DNA of 64,000 nt from Endotrypanum monterogeii (Eukaryota; Euglenozoa; Kinetoplastea; Trypanosomatida; Trypanosomatidae): positions 419,509 to 483,508 of the forward strand of contig CM007327.1 in the NCBI GenBank assembly GCA_000333855.2. The letters run 5' to 3'. This document shows positions 20,018-29,836 of the stretch, piece after piece. A program made the translations under genes and the position numbers. Positions within the stretch are counted from its first letter, which is position 1. Each line of letters starts with the position of its first letter. The notes under the pieces are model-generated. The model was not told the DNA's origin. It saw nothing but the letters and a program-made list of their open reading frames with translations, and ran no database searches.

Positions 20018-22504
20018 ATGGCAGCAGTTGAATCACGAGGAGGAGACGGTGCCGTTGAGAGGATCCCAGTGTCCATGAAGCGACCCCTCTCTGAACAGGG
20101 CCCCTCACCAGCGCACCAGCATCACTGCACGGCCGCGAACGTAACGTCATCGCCGCTGGGCGAATCCGGCGTTGTTGGCCACGACTCAAATACTAATGGA
20201 ATTGCTTCACCTACTCGCACGACCGCGACTTATGCCCCTGCCCGAGTCCGAGTGGAGTCCTCCACACGGCACCAGCTCCAGCACTCACCCCAGGAAGGCA
20301 AACGCATGCCGGCGAGGGGTCGGTCGATGACCGCCTCATTTGTGACCAGGGCAGCTTCGATCGACACCAGTGACCAAAACATCCCCCCCACTACGGCTCA
20401 AAGCTTTAAGAGAACACCAAGCTACATGCAGCCCACGCAGTCTTCCCTGCGCTGCGCATCTGAAGACAACACAAACAAAAATCTTGCATCAGCGCACCAT
20501 TTTCGGATTCGTGACAGCAGTCCCAATGGTGCCATGAGCGATAACGTCGACGACGACGACGGCGGCGGCAATGTTTCTAGTAGTGCATCCTCCCATCGTT
20601 CATCGCAACGTGTCCATGTGAGAACGCGAACACTGAAGCGCGCTCCTGTCATCAAGAGCGTTGTCCAGCGGGGGGCGTCGCCACCAACTCTGACCAAGGC
20701 GACTTCGGACTCACCCGATTCTCCAAACATGCGTAGAGCGCAGAGGAGTACCACAGTAGCTTCACCCGCCTCCCTCGCGTCTCGGGGAGACTTGAACCGC
20801 ACTGTCACCTCCGATATCGGTCGAACCCGCTGCAGTCATGCGGCTCCACCGTCTACATCAATACAGTGCAGCGGTGTCGTCCATGAAAACGCGGTAGTGT
20901 CGCAGACAGGTTCCTTGTCCTCTGGTGCGGGAGGCAACCAAGGCCGCTCTCCGGACCACAGAGGCGGCGGCGGCAGCAGCAGCGGCACGAGTATTGATGA
21001 GGATGTCGCTGACAGTGCGAGCCTTATCTCTTCACAGTCGCTATCGCTGACGATTGTCACGGTCTCTGATGACAACATCACGGAACTGTTGGGGGCGATT
21101 TCTCTGTCGCAGGACATCGGGGCCTCTGACAGCCATACCCAGCACAAGTCCCTGCAGGCGGAGCAGCGTTGGTGGAACTACAGCAAGCCTCGTAGCGGCG
21201 CTGCCTTTGCGAACAAGGGTGGCTGTAACGGTGGAAAGGCGCTTTCTGTCGCATCTGAAGTGCGCCGACGAGTTGAACACGCGCCGTATGGCACGCAGTC
21301 GAAGAGCTTTCCCGTACAAAGCTGTCCCTCCTCCCTCGGCATCACACCCAACGTTCTGACGCGAGGTCATGGCGGACTACAGCCCAGGGCACACCGCGGT
21401 GACGCCTCGCCAAATGCGGCGCAAAAGCGGCAACGTAACGGTGTTACTGCTTCGAACACAGTGCTTCTGTCCACTAAAGTCCCTCGACGGACAGGTGCAC
21501 AGATGGGCGATCGGGTGCTGCAACCAGAGCAGGGACGCAGGCCACCGCCGGAGACAGCGCTGCGGACTCAAAGTCTTCAATTAAGGGATGAGGGTACGAA
21601 GACACCCCCTGTGAGGTGTGCTCGCTCCTTCGATTCTGAGTCCAGCACCGGCAGTCCATCTGGTGGAGCTAACACTATCGATAATACTTCTATGGGCGCT
21701 GTGAAGGAGCGAGCCGACGACGACGACGTCAATCGCAACGCCGCTGCTTCTGCCATGCAACCCTGCGTACCACGGCTGGCGCTGGAGCGAATTCATGCGC
21801 ATCGCGAGCGTCAGCGCGCCCCTGCCGGGGCATCGTACAAGGTTGCTCGCCATATGGTCGGTGTATCGGGTCGAGACAGCACGACCTCGTCGTCGAGCAG
21901 CTCGGGTGCATTGGATGTGACTGTCTCATCATTGACGGACTCCGCATGGCCCAGCAGTCACAGCGGAGGTGCTGGTCACAGCTGCACCTCAAAGGAATCC
22001 CCTATTGTCGACGTGTTGGGCCTCATGGATCACCAGGATCATCTGAATGGCGCGGTAGTGGTTGACCACCAACATGCTTCTTCTTTGTCTGCGGGTGCAC
22101 CGAATCAGCATTTTACTGTTGCACAGGGCGTCTCGACGTACCCTAGTCACACGAGCATGTTGATGAGCGGGAGTGCATCTGACAACAAGGGAGGGGGCGT
22201 GTGCGGCAGCGATCAAACGAGCACTGATGTCCGGGGCCACAAGGCGACATGTTTGCAAGTGACAAGTCCGCATACAGCGCCGTCGAGGGACTCACCCACA
22301 GCGGCAAGTCCGTCGAAGGCGATTCAGGGAGTTCATAGAAAAACTGAGGGTGCAATGCGTGCGGAGGGGATTACTGGCGTTAATCAAGGCGTACGCGACA
22401 TCGACGTTGATCTGGCACACAGTCAACAGGTGCCGGAGGCGGCGGACCTGCAGCGGCGCCCTGCTGACATGAGGCACAATACCAAGTGCTGTCTGGTCAT
22501 GTAA
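20018..22504 (+). CDS. Disordered protein with C-terminal CaaX prenylation motif
   Basis: An 828-residue frame from an ATG downstream of a good acceptor. It is rich in Ser, Thr, Gly, Ala, Arg and His, with few hydrophobic stretches, so it looks mostly disordered; no enzyme domain is recognised. A more hydrophobic, acidic stretch near residues 325-370 (ASLISSQSLSLTIVTV) may be an ordered segment or interaction helix. The last residues are KCCLVM. CLVM fits the CaaX box (Cys, two aliphatic residues, X = Met), which favours farnesyltransferase, and the neighbouring cysteine could be palmitoylated. Protein farnesylation is known in trypanosomatids. I infer a membrane-anchored scaffold or adaptor at the plasma membrane, flagellar membrane or endomembranes. 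Function otherwise unknown. Confidence 0.85.
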   Translation: MAAVESRGGDGAVERIPVSMKRPLSEQGPSPAHQHHCTAANVTSSPLGESGVVGHDSNTNGIASPTRTTATYAPARVRVESSTRHQLQHSPQEGKRMPARGRSMTASFVTRAASIDTSDQNIPPTTAQSFKRTPSYMQPTQSSLRCASEDNTNKNLASAHHFRIRDSSPNGAMSDNVDDDDGGGNVSSSASSHRSSQRVHVRTRTLKRAPVIKSVVQRGASPPTLTKATSDSPDSPNMRRAQRSTTVASPASLASRGDLNRTVTSDIGRTRCSHAAPPSTSIQCSGVVHENAVVSQTGSLSSGAGGNQGRSPDHRGGGGSSSGTSIDEDVADSASLISSQSLSLTIVTVSDDNITELLGAISLSQDIGASDSHTQHKSLQAEQRWWNYSKPRSGAAFANKGGCNGGKALSVASEVRRRVEHAPYGTQSKSFPVQSCPSSLGITPNVLTRGHGGLQPRAHRGDASPNAAQKRQRNGVTASNTVLLSTKVPRRTGAQMGDRVLQPEQGRRPPPETALRTQSLQLRDEGTKTPPVRCARSFDSESSTGSPSGGANTIDNTSMGAVKERADDDDVNRNAAASAMQPCVPRLALERIHAHRERQRAPAGASYKVARHMVGVSGRDSTTSSSSSSGALDVTVSSLTDSAWPSSHSGGAGHSCTSKESPIVDVLGLMDHQDHLNGAVVVDHQHASSLSAGAPNQHFTVAQGVSTYPSHTSMLMSGSASDNKGGGVCGSDQTSTDVRGHKATCLQVTSPHTAPSRDSPTAASPSKAIQGVHRKTEGAMRAEGITGVNQGVRDIDVDLAHSQQVPEAADLQRRPADMRHNTKCCLVM

Positions 22505-23151
22505 CCCACCAGTACACATGCACATGCATAAAAAAAACACACACACACACACTTTTTTTAAGTGGTTGACTGCACCCCAGACTCTATTCGACTGGGTCCG
22601 ATATGACCCACAACCAGGGTCACTTGGTTCGGGGCCACGTGAAGGGAGGAACAGGTGTTCGGGGGGGGGGGCGGCCGGCCGTGCTGACGGGTGGGTGGGC
22701 AGGGTCACGCGTGAGCGGCATTGCCCAAGATACACTGCTGTAATAGCATGTCGCCCTCCTCTTCTTCTTCCGAGTCGATCCCATAAAGCGACGATCCTTT
22801 TTTTTTTTTGTGTGTGTGTATTTGTGTGTATGTGTATGTGTATGTGTATATTGACTTTCCACAATGATGTCCTTCAATCCCCTGTCCCCTCGATGCTACT
22901 TGCACCCTCCCTCCCTCCATCTCTGCCTCCATCTGGAGTCAACCCTCTATGAGACCTTCGAGAGGGGCCCCTGTCAGCAACACACGTGAGGGTGAGGAGA
23001 AAAGTGGAGGGGGAAGCGAATGCCTCACAGTCGAGTTCTTGGGGTCCCTTGACTCAACGCGCTTGTTTGCCCTATGTAGCACGTGCGTGGAAGCACAAGG
23101 CGGCGCATACTCTGCTGAGGGTTGAGCTGTTGTGCCCGAGGTCAATCATAA

Positions 23152-23152
<1 letters not shown>

Positions 23153-23182
<30 letters not shown>
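23153..23182. repeat. (TA)n microsatellite
   Basis: About 15 TA units. Confidence 0.95.
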
Positions 23183-23187
<5 letters not shown>

Positions 23188-23970
23188 GTCAACATGTGGT
23201 ATTAAATAAACGTAAAAAAGTGCGAGTGCGCCAAGCTAACTCAGAGAGGACGCACAATCGCAATCAGCTAGAAGAAAGTAATAAATGAGGGATTAAAAAA
23301 AAATCGGCGGCGAGCAAGAAGTGGGATGGTTGCATCCATGTCTTCTTTCTCAAGTCCGCCACCCCTGATGGATGAGGTGGGGCGTAGACATGCAAGAAGG
23401 TGTCTATAACAGCCTCACATAGGCACGGTGGACACGTATTCATAGTGGCAAAACAGGTTTTTATACACACAAGAACATATTGATGCACACACACACACAC
23501 ACACACACATACACACACATACACAGGTCGTGAGAGTGTGCATAGGCGTCCCGCTTTTGGAGAGCCAAAAAAACAAAGGATAGAAGGAGAGAGCAGCAAA
23601 TTGCCAGGGCATGCATTTTTCTCCCACCTTCATGCTCCCTCTCGGTTCTCCACATGTCTGCTATTTTTTTTTTTTTCAATACACCTTTTCACTTGGCAAC
23701 TTTTCTTCCTCCACCGCTTCCTTTGTATCATGATCTCTCCTCCTATATAAAAATATATATACATTCACACACATATATATATATATATATATCAATAATA
23801 ATATAATATCAAATTATTATTATTATTATCAAACAGGTATGTGCTGTTGTGTTTTTGGTTCCTCTTTTTCTTGGTTGCTTTAGTTTTTTGTTTTTTTGGT
23901 GTGTGTGTGTGTCTCTCTCTATCTGATCCAATTTGTATTTTCACTTTCATTTTATTATTTATTTTATTAT

Positions 23971-24038
23971 CTTCCTCCTCCTCCTCGTCGTCCTCCTCGT
24001 CGACGTCGACGTCGTCGTCGTTGCTGCTGCTGCTGCTC
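23971..24038. repeat. CTC/GTC/CTG trinucleotide tract upstream of the CAMK-like kinase
   Basis: An almost pure triplet tract that moves from CTC units to GTC/GAC units and then to GCT units. Frames through it give poly-Ser, poly-Val or poly-Leu peptides, with no other coding signs. Confidence 0.8.
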
Positions 24039-24325
24039 TGTTTTTGTTGCCAATTTTGTCGACATTTTCCCAGAATTCGCGAATCATCGCTTTTCTTTTC
24101 CTTTGTATTTGTCGTCTTATCTTTCTCGTCCTTCTCGAGGGGTTGACAGCAACAGTCAAGGACAAAGCACAATACACATTGCTCATACTCCATTCCTTTT
24201 CAGCACCTTCTCTCTCTCACATACACACACACACACACACACGCACGCGCACACGCACACTCATCTACTTTTGAGGATAGAAAGGAGGGCCATACAGCTC
24301 AAACGGAGGTCTTCTGTCCGCCGCC

Positions 24326-24450
24326 CCCTTTTTTTTTTACCTCGTCTTTTCATCCGCGTCGTCTTGTATTCTACTTAGTCGTTCCCTGCGTTTTTTTTTT
24401 TGGGGGGGGGTCACGGTGCACTAGAGTACCGCGCTGTCTTCTTCTTTTAG
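24326..24450 (+). promoter_or_regulatory. Candidate spliced-leader acceptors for gene 5
   Basis: A T-run and T/C-rich tract ends at TAG with AG 24377-24378. A second pyrimidine stretch ends at AG 24449-24450. Either gives a short 5' UTR before the ATG at 24483. Confidence 0.45.
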
Positions 24451-24482
24451 TATATCCCCTCGTTGTCGTTGTTGTTGTCGTC

Positions 24483-25367
24483 ATGGGTGCCCCCAAACGC
24501 CTCGGCAAGTACGAACTAGGCCGTACCTTAGGTACCGGCAATTTCTCGAAGGTGAAGATCGCTCGGGACACGGAGACGGGTAAGGAATGGGCCATCAAGG
24601 TGATTGACAAGGAGCAGCTCGTGCGGGAACGCATGGAGGAACAGCTGAAACGTGAGATTGCCGTCATGAAGATGCTGCGTCAGCCGAACATTATTGAGCT
24701 GCACGAGGTCATGCAAACAAGCCACCACATCTACCTCGTCCTGGAACTCGTGACGGGCGGCGAACTCTTCGAGAAAATTGCGAGTGCGAAACGATTTGAT
24801 GAGTCGACGGCACGCCATTACTTCCACCAGCTCATATGTGGCATCAACTACTGTCACCGCCAGGGCATTGCTCACCGTGACTTGAAGCCGGAGAATCTTC
24901 TGCTGGATGCGAACGATACACTAAAGATTTCCGATTTCGGTTTGAGCAACCTCCAGCGTACGACCGCGAGCGGCGGGGGTACCATGCTGCAGACGGTCTG
25001 TGGCACACCGAACTATGTTGCGCCGGAGGTACTGAAGGAGCAGGGCTACGATGGTCTGAAGGCGGACATCTGGAGCTGCGGTGTTGTCTTGTTCGTCATG
25101 ATGGCTGGTTATTTGCCATTTGATGACGAGAACGTGAATGCGCTCTTCACCAAAATCGAGCGTGGCGAGTTCCGCATGGCGCGCCACTTCAGCGCTGACG
25201 CCCGCGACCTCATTTCCCGAATGCTCACTGTTGATCCCCATGAGCGCATTTCCTTAGACGGGGTGATGGAGCATCCGTGGTTCATTGTAGACTGGAACCC
25301 AGATATGTTGACGCAGGGCAAGAACCGATCGGTGCCAAGCGCGACGGAGGCCAGCGATAAAAGTTGA
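24483..25367 (+). CDS. CAMK-group Ser/Thr kinase, CIPK/AMPK-like catalytic domain only
   Basis: A 294-residue protein made almost entirely of a kinase domain, residues about 10-267. Visible motifs: Gly loop GTGNFSKVK, K39 in WAIKVI, E58 in helix C, HRDLKPEN with D133, DFG D151, activation-loop threonine T171 in QTVCGTPNYVAPE, and APE E182. The stretch KADIWSCGVVLFVMMAGYLP is highly typical of plant CIPK/SnRK3 kinases, and T171 aligns with the activating threonine of AMPK alpha (T172). Only about 25 residues follow the domain. No NAF/FISL segment, UBA or calmodulin-binding region is visible, so regulation must come in trans or through T171. All catalytic residues are intact. Upstream kinase and substrates are unknown. 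Confidence 0.93.
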   Translation: MGAPKRLGKYELGRTLGTGNFSKVKIARDTETGKEWAIKVIDKEQLVRERMEEQLKREIAVMKMLRQPNIIELHEVMQTSHHIYLVLELVTGGELFEKIASAKRFDESTARHYFHQLICGINYCHRQGIAHRDLKPENLLLDANDTLKISDFGLSNLQRTTASGGGTMLQTVCGTPNYVAPEVLKEQGYDGLKADIWSCGVVLFVMMAGYLPFDDENVNALFTKIERGEFRMARHFSADARDLISRMLTVDPHERISLDGVMEHPWFIVDWNPDMLTQGKNRSVPSATEASDKS

Positions 25368-25421
25368 CGAACGTAGACCAATACGTGCCCACGCGAGGTT
25401 CTCCTCTGTCCTCACCTGAAG

Positions 25422-25422
<1 letters not shown>

Positions 25423-25464
<42 letters not shown>
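25423..25464. repeat. (TA)n microsatellite, left of gap
   Basis: About 21 TA units about 55 nt downstream of the kinase stop codon. Confidence 0.95.
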
Positions 25465-25468
<4 letters not shown>

Positions 25469-25672
25469 GTACTACTACTACTACTACCTCCTTCCCTCCC
25501 TCCGTCGTCGTTCGTTACTTACCTACTACGTACGTACCGACGACGACGTACGTNNNNNNNNNNNNNNNNNNNNGACGACGGACGGACGACGACGACGTAA
25601 CGTAAGTAACGTACGAACGTAACGACGACGTACGTACGACGACGCGTCGTCGTCGTCTCTCTCTACGTACTA

Positions 25673-25673
<1 letters not shown>
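25465..25673. repeat. Imperfect inverted ACGT-rich segment around the gap
   Basis: Both sides of the gap are built from short words such as TAC, GAC, CGT and GTA. A left-side word cgttacttac (25513-25522) occurs as its exact reverse complement gtaagtaacg at 25602-25611, with similar neighbours, so the two flanks look like imperfect inverted copies. Outside them lie (TA)n tracts. It may be real or a misassembly. Confidence 0.6.
25554..25573. other. Assembly gap (20 N)
   Basis: A run of exactly 20 N between two unusual ACG/TACG-rich flanks. A round gap size usually marks unknown length. Confidence 0.99.

Positions 25674-25721
<48 letters not shown>
25674..25721. repeat. (TA)n microsatellite, right of gap
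   Basis: About 24 TA units. Confidence 0.95.
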
Positions 25722-25723
<2 letters not shown>

Positions 25724-26624
25724 CTCACACTTCATCCTCCTTCCCCCTCCTGCGCTTGTTTTCCCACAATTAGCCACGCACAGGTACGAATAGATCTTCA
25801 TGGATTCACGGCTGCGAAAGGCGGGTGTGGGTAAGTCGAATGGATGGAAGCTGGGGCTGATGTATGGGTGAAGGGCACGCAGAGCGAGCGAGCTGGGGAG
25901 AGGGAGGAACGATGGTAAGGACTGTGCAGAGTATGAGACATTAGATGGAATAAAGGACTAGGGAATGTGTACACTGTTATGAGCACCACACACGCGAAGC
26001 AGTCGTGTAGGTACGTGTGTACGTGCGCATGTATGTATGTATGTATGGATGTGTGTGTGTCTGTGTCTGTGTGTATATGTATGTGTGTGCATGGGGAGAG
26101 CTGACGGAGATGCACACTAGCACTGCTCAGTGTGTGTCTTCTTTTTTTAATTATTATGTATCATGTATGATTAGGTCTACTCTTCCCCCCTCCCCCTCCC
26201 CCCCCTACACACACATGCATACATACACACACATATATATATACATACATGCCGTAATGAGCATCGCATATACAGACGCGTGTGTGTGTGTGTGTGTGTG
26301 TCTTCTCGTCCCGTATGCTTGAAGAGACCACTAGCCAAGTGAAGAGGCAGCCAACTGCTGGAGGGTGGGAGAGGGGGGGGGGAGGGAGGGGGCATGTGTC
26401 GAGGAATTATACGCTGGGCATCCACCATTTCATTCGATTTACGTGATGTCATACTCCCTCATTGCATCACGTCATCTCCGTTGCCGGGTTAAGTCGATGG
26501 GTCGCGTAGGCACCGTGTGCGGCCAATGAAAGTGAAACAAGGAAAACAAAATAGTATGTGCCACACAGATGTGCTCAGGCGCAGGGTGGGAGGGCCGTAG
26601 CGGCGATTCACCATGGACGCAGAG

Positions 26625-26653
<29 letters not shown>
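26625..26653. repeat. (TA)n microsatellite
   Basis: About 14 TA units in the spacer between genes 5 and 6. Confidence 0.95.
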
Positions 26654-26657
<4 letters not shown>

Positions 26658-27185
26658 CTTGTGTGTTTTGTTTTGTGATGGTCTGTGCATCTATTCTGTG
26701 TCTCCCCACATTTTTATTTTCCCTCGCCGGTTTCTTCTACCTTTCCTTCCACTTTGTTATTACTAGTAGTCGTGTTGATTGATGCGTAAGCACTAGCCGA
26801 GGGTCGTATCACGTTTTTATTTTAAAAATATGTTTGTAAACGTGTGGCCTCTCTCTTGTTGTGGTGCTCTTGAAGTTTTTTTTTTTTGCGTTTGTGTGGG
26901 GGTGTGTTTGTATTTCGTGCGTTGGTGTGTCAATAAAAATCATCGGGGACGTGGCTCTCTCTCTCTCTCTCTCCCCCCGTTTCCCTCTTAACTGAATCCT
27001 CGACAGAGTTTCGGCGACAGGTGGGGGGGGGGGGAGGGAGGGAAGGAAGGAAGGAAGGAAGGAGCAGGGAGGCTTCGAATGACTACCCCAACCCATTGAT
27101 ACTTGCTCCCCCGCTCCCTTGCCCTTTGTGTGTCACTCATTCACTCCTCTGCCAACCTACCAGGTGCTCTTTCCCGTTTTTTTTT

Positions 27186-27216
<31 letters not shown>

Positions 27217-28935
27217 CTCTCTCTCTGAGAAAGAGGAGAGTCGTTGTCACCTTTTTTTTCTTTCCTGTATGTGTTTTGACCTCCTTGAGGTATTATGTGT
27301 GACTGATTTTATAAATCTCGCGTGCGCTTGTGGCCCTTTCTGTGTGCTTGGTCTTTTTGAGGTGAAGAGGCATCCCCGTTGGTCCAGCCGATGGGCCACC
27401 CCCCCCCCCTCCCCTCTCCTTCCCTTCCACTCTACACCTTCAGAGCTTTACGTGGACAGAAGAAAAATATGCCTGAAAGAAACTCGACTCACTGCGCGAT
27501 CTATGCCTTCGTCTTTATTTACTGATGATGTTTTTTTTTGACAACGGGGCTCTTCCTTTTTCTTTCCCGTTTCTTTCCGTTTTTCTCTCCCCGTGCTCGG
27601 AATGGGCGGCGGGGTCTCTATGGTGCGCTCAGCCCCTCTTTTTTTTTTTTTGCCTACTTTTCTTCAGGCATTGCTGACTTCGTTCTTTTTCCTTTACCCT
27701 CTTCTACTGCGCACGCGTGCGTTTGCGTGTTTGTGTGTGTGCGCTGCCAGTGTGCAGGCGGTGTGGCATGTATATTGGCAGTGGGCTTTTTTTTTTTTAA
27801 AGGAGGTTACCTGTCCGCGCCACCCGTCCACGCTGCGTCCACCCCCTTTGTCGTCCGCGTGCTGCAGTCGTACGTTCCGTCTTAGCCTTTGGGATGATTG
27901 GACAAATGCTGTGATGCAACTTCGTGTCTATACGAAGGGTATTTGTCCATGTTTATGTCTGTACAGGTCTTTCTCTTTCTCTCTCTCTGTATGTGTGTGT
28001 GTGGAAGCATTTGGAGGGGGGTATGGGGGGAGGGGGTCCGTGCTGAGGCTAGGTTATATATCCGTACTTGAGGTGTACAGCCACGAACTCACCAAAAATC
28101 AATGCGAAGGGCGTGTTGAATGCTTAGAAGGGGGAGAGGCGGATGAGTGTGTTGGCCCACACGCCGCCATTCAGAGAGACGCATCTGGTCTTTCCTCTTT
28201 TTATACCCAGTCATGTCTGCAACCGCATCGCTTCCGTGTTTTCATCCCTTTTCCCGCTCTTCCCCTGCTTTGTCTCGATTGAGGATGAAGAGGCTGATGT
28301 TGATACTCTCACTGCGATAGGTTAACCTGATGTCGTTTTTTTTTTTTTGGTGCTGTCGGTATGAGTTGATGCTCCTGCATACCTCTTCCTCTGTGTATAT
28401 GTCTATGTCTGAGGGTGTGCATATCTTCCGTCTCCATTCTTCAGTTGTAATGACCGGTTTTTTTTCTTTTTTTTTTTGAGAGGGGTGGGGTAGAGTTGCG
28501 TACGCCGTCCATATTTCCTTTCCTCTTTAATGCAGCTCTTCACGGTGCCTGTAAAAAAAAAGCTGAACGGCTGCCAATACGTATCGGCTTTTCTCTTACC
28601 CCATCTATCCATCTATCCCCTTCCTGCGTGTGTGCATATGTCTCTCTCTCTCTCTCTCTCTCTCTGTATGTATGTATGTATATGTGTGTGTGTGTGTGTG
28701 TGCGTGCGTGCGTGTGTGTGTGTGTGTGTATGTGCACGGGGGTTGGAGGAAGGACCTCAGGCTCTGATCTTCTTTCACGTGTTTGACAGTTGCAATACTT
28801 CGCAGGGTTGAGAAGCATCAGTGTGTATGTTTTGGCTCGAGAGCGCGAGAGCGGGAAGCGGCCCCTCCATTACTCCTTCAAAAGAGGGGGGCGGGCGTCA
28901 ACAACTACTCTAGGATCTTGGTGAGCTACTAGGTG

Positions 28936-28962
<27 letters not shown>
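28936..28962. repeat. (TA)n microsatellite
   Basis: About 13 TA units followed by a short TATG/CATA stretch. Confidence 0.9.
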
Positions 28963-28969
<7 letters not shown>

Positions 28970-29583
28970 CATATACGTCTCTGACGAATCCGCGTCAACA
29001 GGTACCTGCACCTATTGTGCCCGAGCTGTACACCTTCCCCCAGATGCCGTGATCATCTCTACTGCTTTTTTTTTTTTTTCTGGTGTGCACTGAGGAATAT
29101 ATACGCAGCTTTGATACTTTTGATTTATATATATATATATATATAGACGACGACAACGTGAGCAAAGCATATGAAAAAAAAAAATAAGCCCCCAAAGACA
29201 CACACACACACACACGCTTATATATATACAGAGAGAGAGAGAGGGAAGGAGGAATAACCAATAGTTATTAGGTAAGTTGCAGTTTCTCTCTCCTCCTCGT
29301 GTCTTGTTGTGACGGAGGTGCCTCTGCCTCTGCCCCTGCCTCTGCCTCTGCTGTGGCTGTTGCCCCTGTCACCAAGACAAAATTCCCTTTTTTTATGCAC
29401 TGGTTACTCTCCATGAGCTTCTGCTATTGTAATCTCCCTTTTTTTCTTTTTTCGCGCATCTTCCCTACGTTTCTCTATGTTTGCTGAGAGGAGTGGGTGG
29501 ACGGGGGTTCTCTACCCAACGCGACTGGGCGAGGTATACACGAGGTGACCGGGGTGGCAATTGCTGGGGCTCTGCGCACTCCA

Positions 29584-29675
29584 TTTCTCTCTCCCCCCCT
29601 CCCTTCCTTTCTTCCTTTCTTCACCCACAAACGCCGCTGCACCCACCGCTCTATTCCTTCATACCCACGGAGCAG
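29584..29675 (+). promoter_or_regulatory. Predicted spliced-leader acceptor for gene 6
   Basis: A strong C/T tract at about 29584-29622 is followed by the first AGs at 29671-29675. That places the mRNA start downstream of the TTG-initiated extension and supports the ATG at 29837 as start codon. Confidence 0.5.
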
Positions 29676-29836
29676 ATCGACCTCTATCTTGTTATCAAGG
29701 CACCTGCAGACAAGGTTGGCATGCACAATTTCTTCCGTTGCTTCCCTTTTCTTTTCTCGTGAACCAGTATCCTACGCAGTGTAGAGAGGCGCATGTCCGG
29801 CGCCACCCAGAGGGAGGCGTATCTGTCGCAGCGACC

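Larger units (their letters stand above)
22505..24482. other. Intergenic region between genes 4 and 5
   Basis: No gene supported. The first part (22560-22740) is more complex, GC-rich sequence with a G-run at about 22660-22671. Then come (TA)n at 23153-23182, (CA)n near 23485-23512, AT-rich DNA at 23740-23835, a trinucleotide tract at about 23971-24038, and (CA)n at about 24221-24245. Confidence 0.6.
25368..29836. other. Long intergenic region between genes 5 and 6, with an assembly gap
   Basis: No gene supported over about 4.5 kb. Contains (TA)n at 25423-25464 and 25674-25721 around an odd ACGT-rich segment with a 20-N gap, TATG/TG-rich DNA at 26030-26090, (TA)n at 26625-26653, a (GGAA)n tract at about 27036-27060, (TG)n at about 27191-27214, TC/TG repeats at 28640-28730, and (TA)n at 28936-28962 and 29127-29145. 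The frame 27593-28282 has mixed, non-repetitive parts but no recognisable domain or good start context. Confidence 0.55.

Noticed and set aside
22560..22760. GC-rich, non-repetitive stretch in the spacer after gene 4, possibly a degenerate retroposon (SIDER-like)
   Set aside because: Leishmania 3' UTRs often hold such elements, but I could not identify the defining signature or a poly(A) tail with target duplication. A search with SIDER1/2 profiles would decide.
27593..28282. 229-codon + strand open frame between genes 5 and 6
   Set aside because: The first codon is TTG-like and the sequence is T-run-derived at the start. No recognisable domain; coding composition is unlike neighbours.
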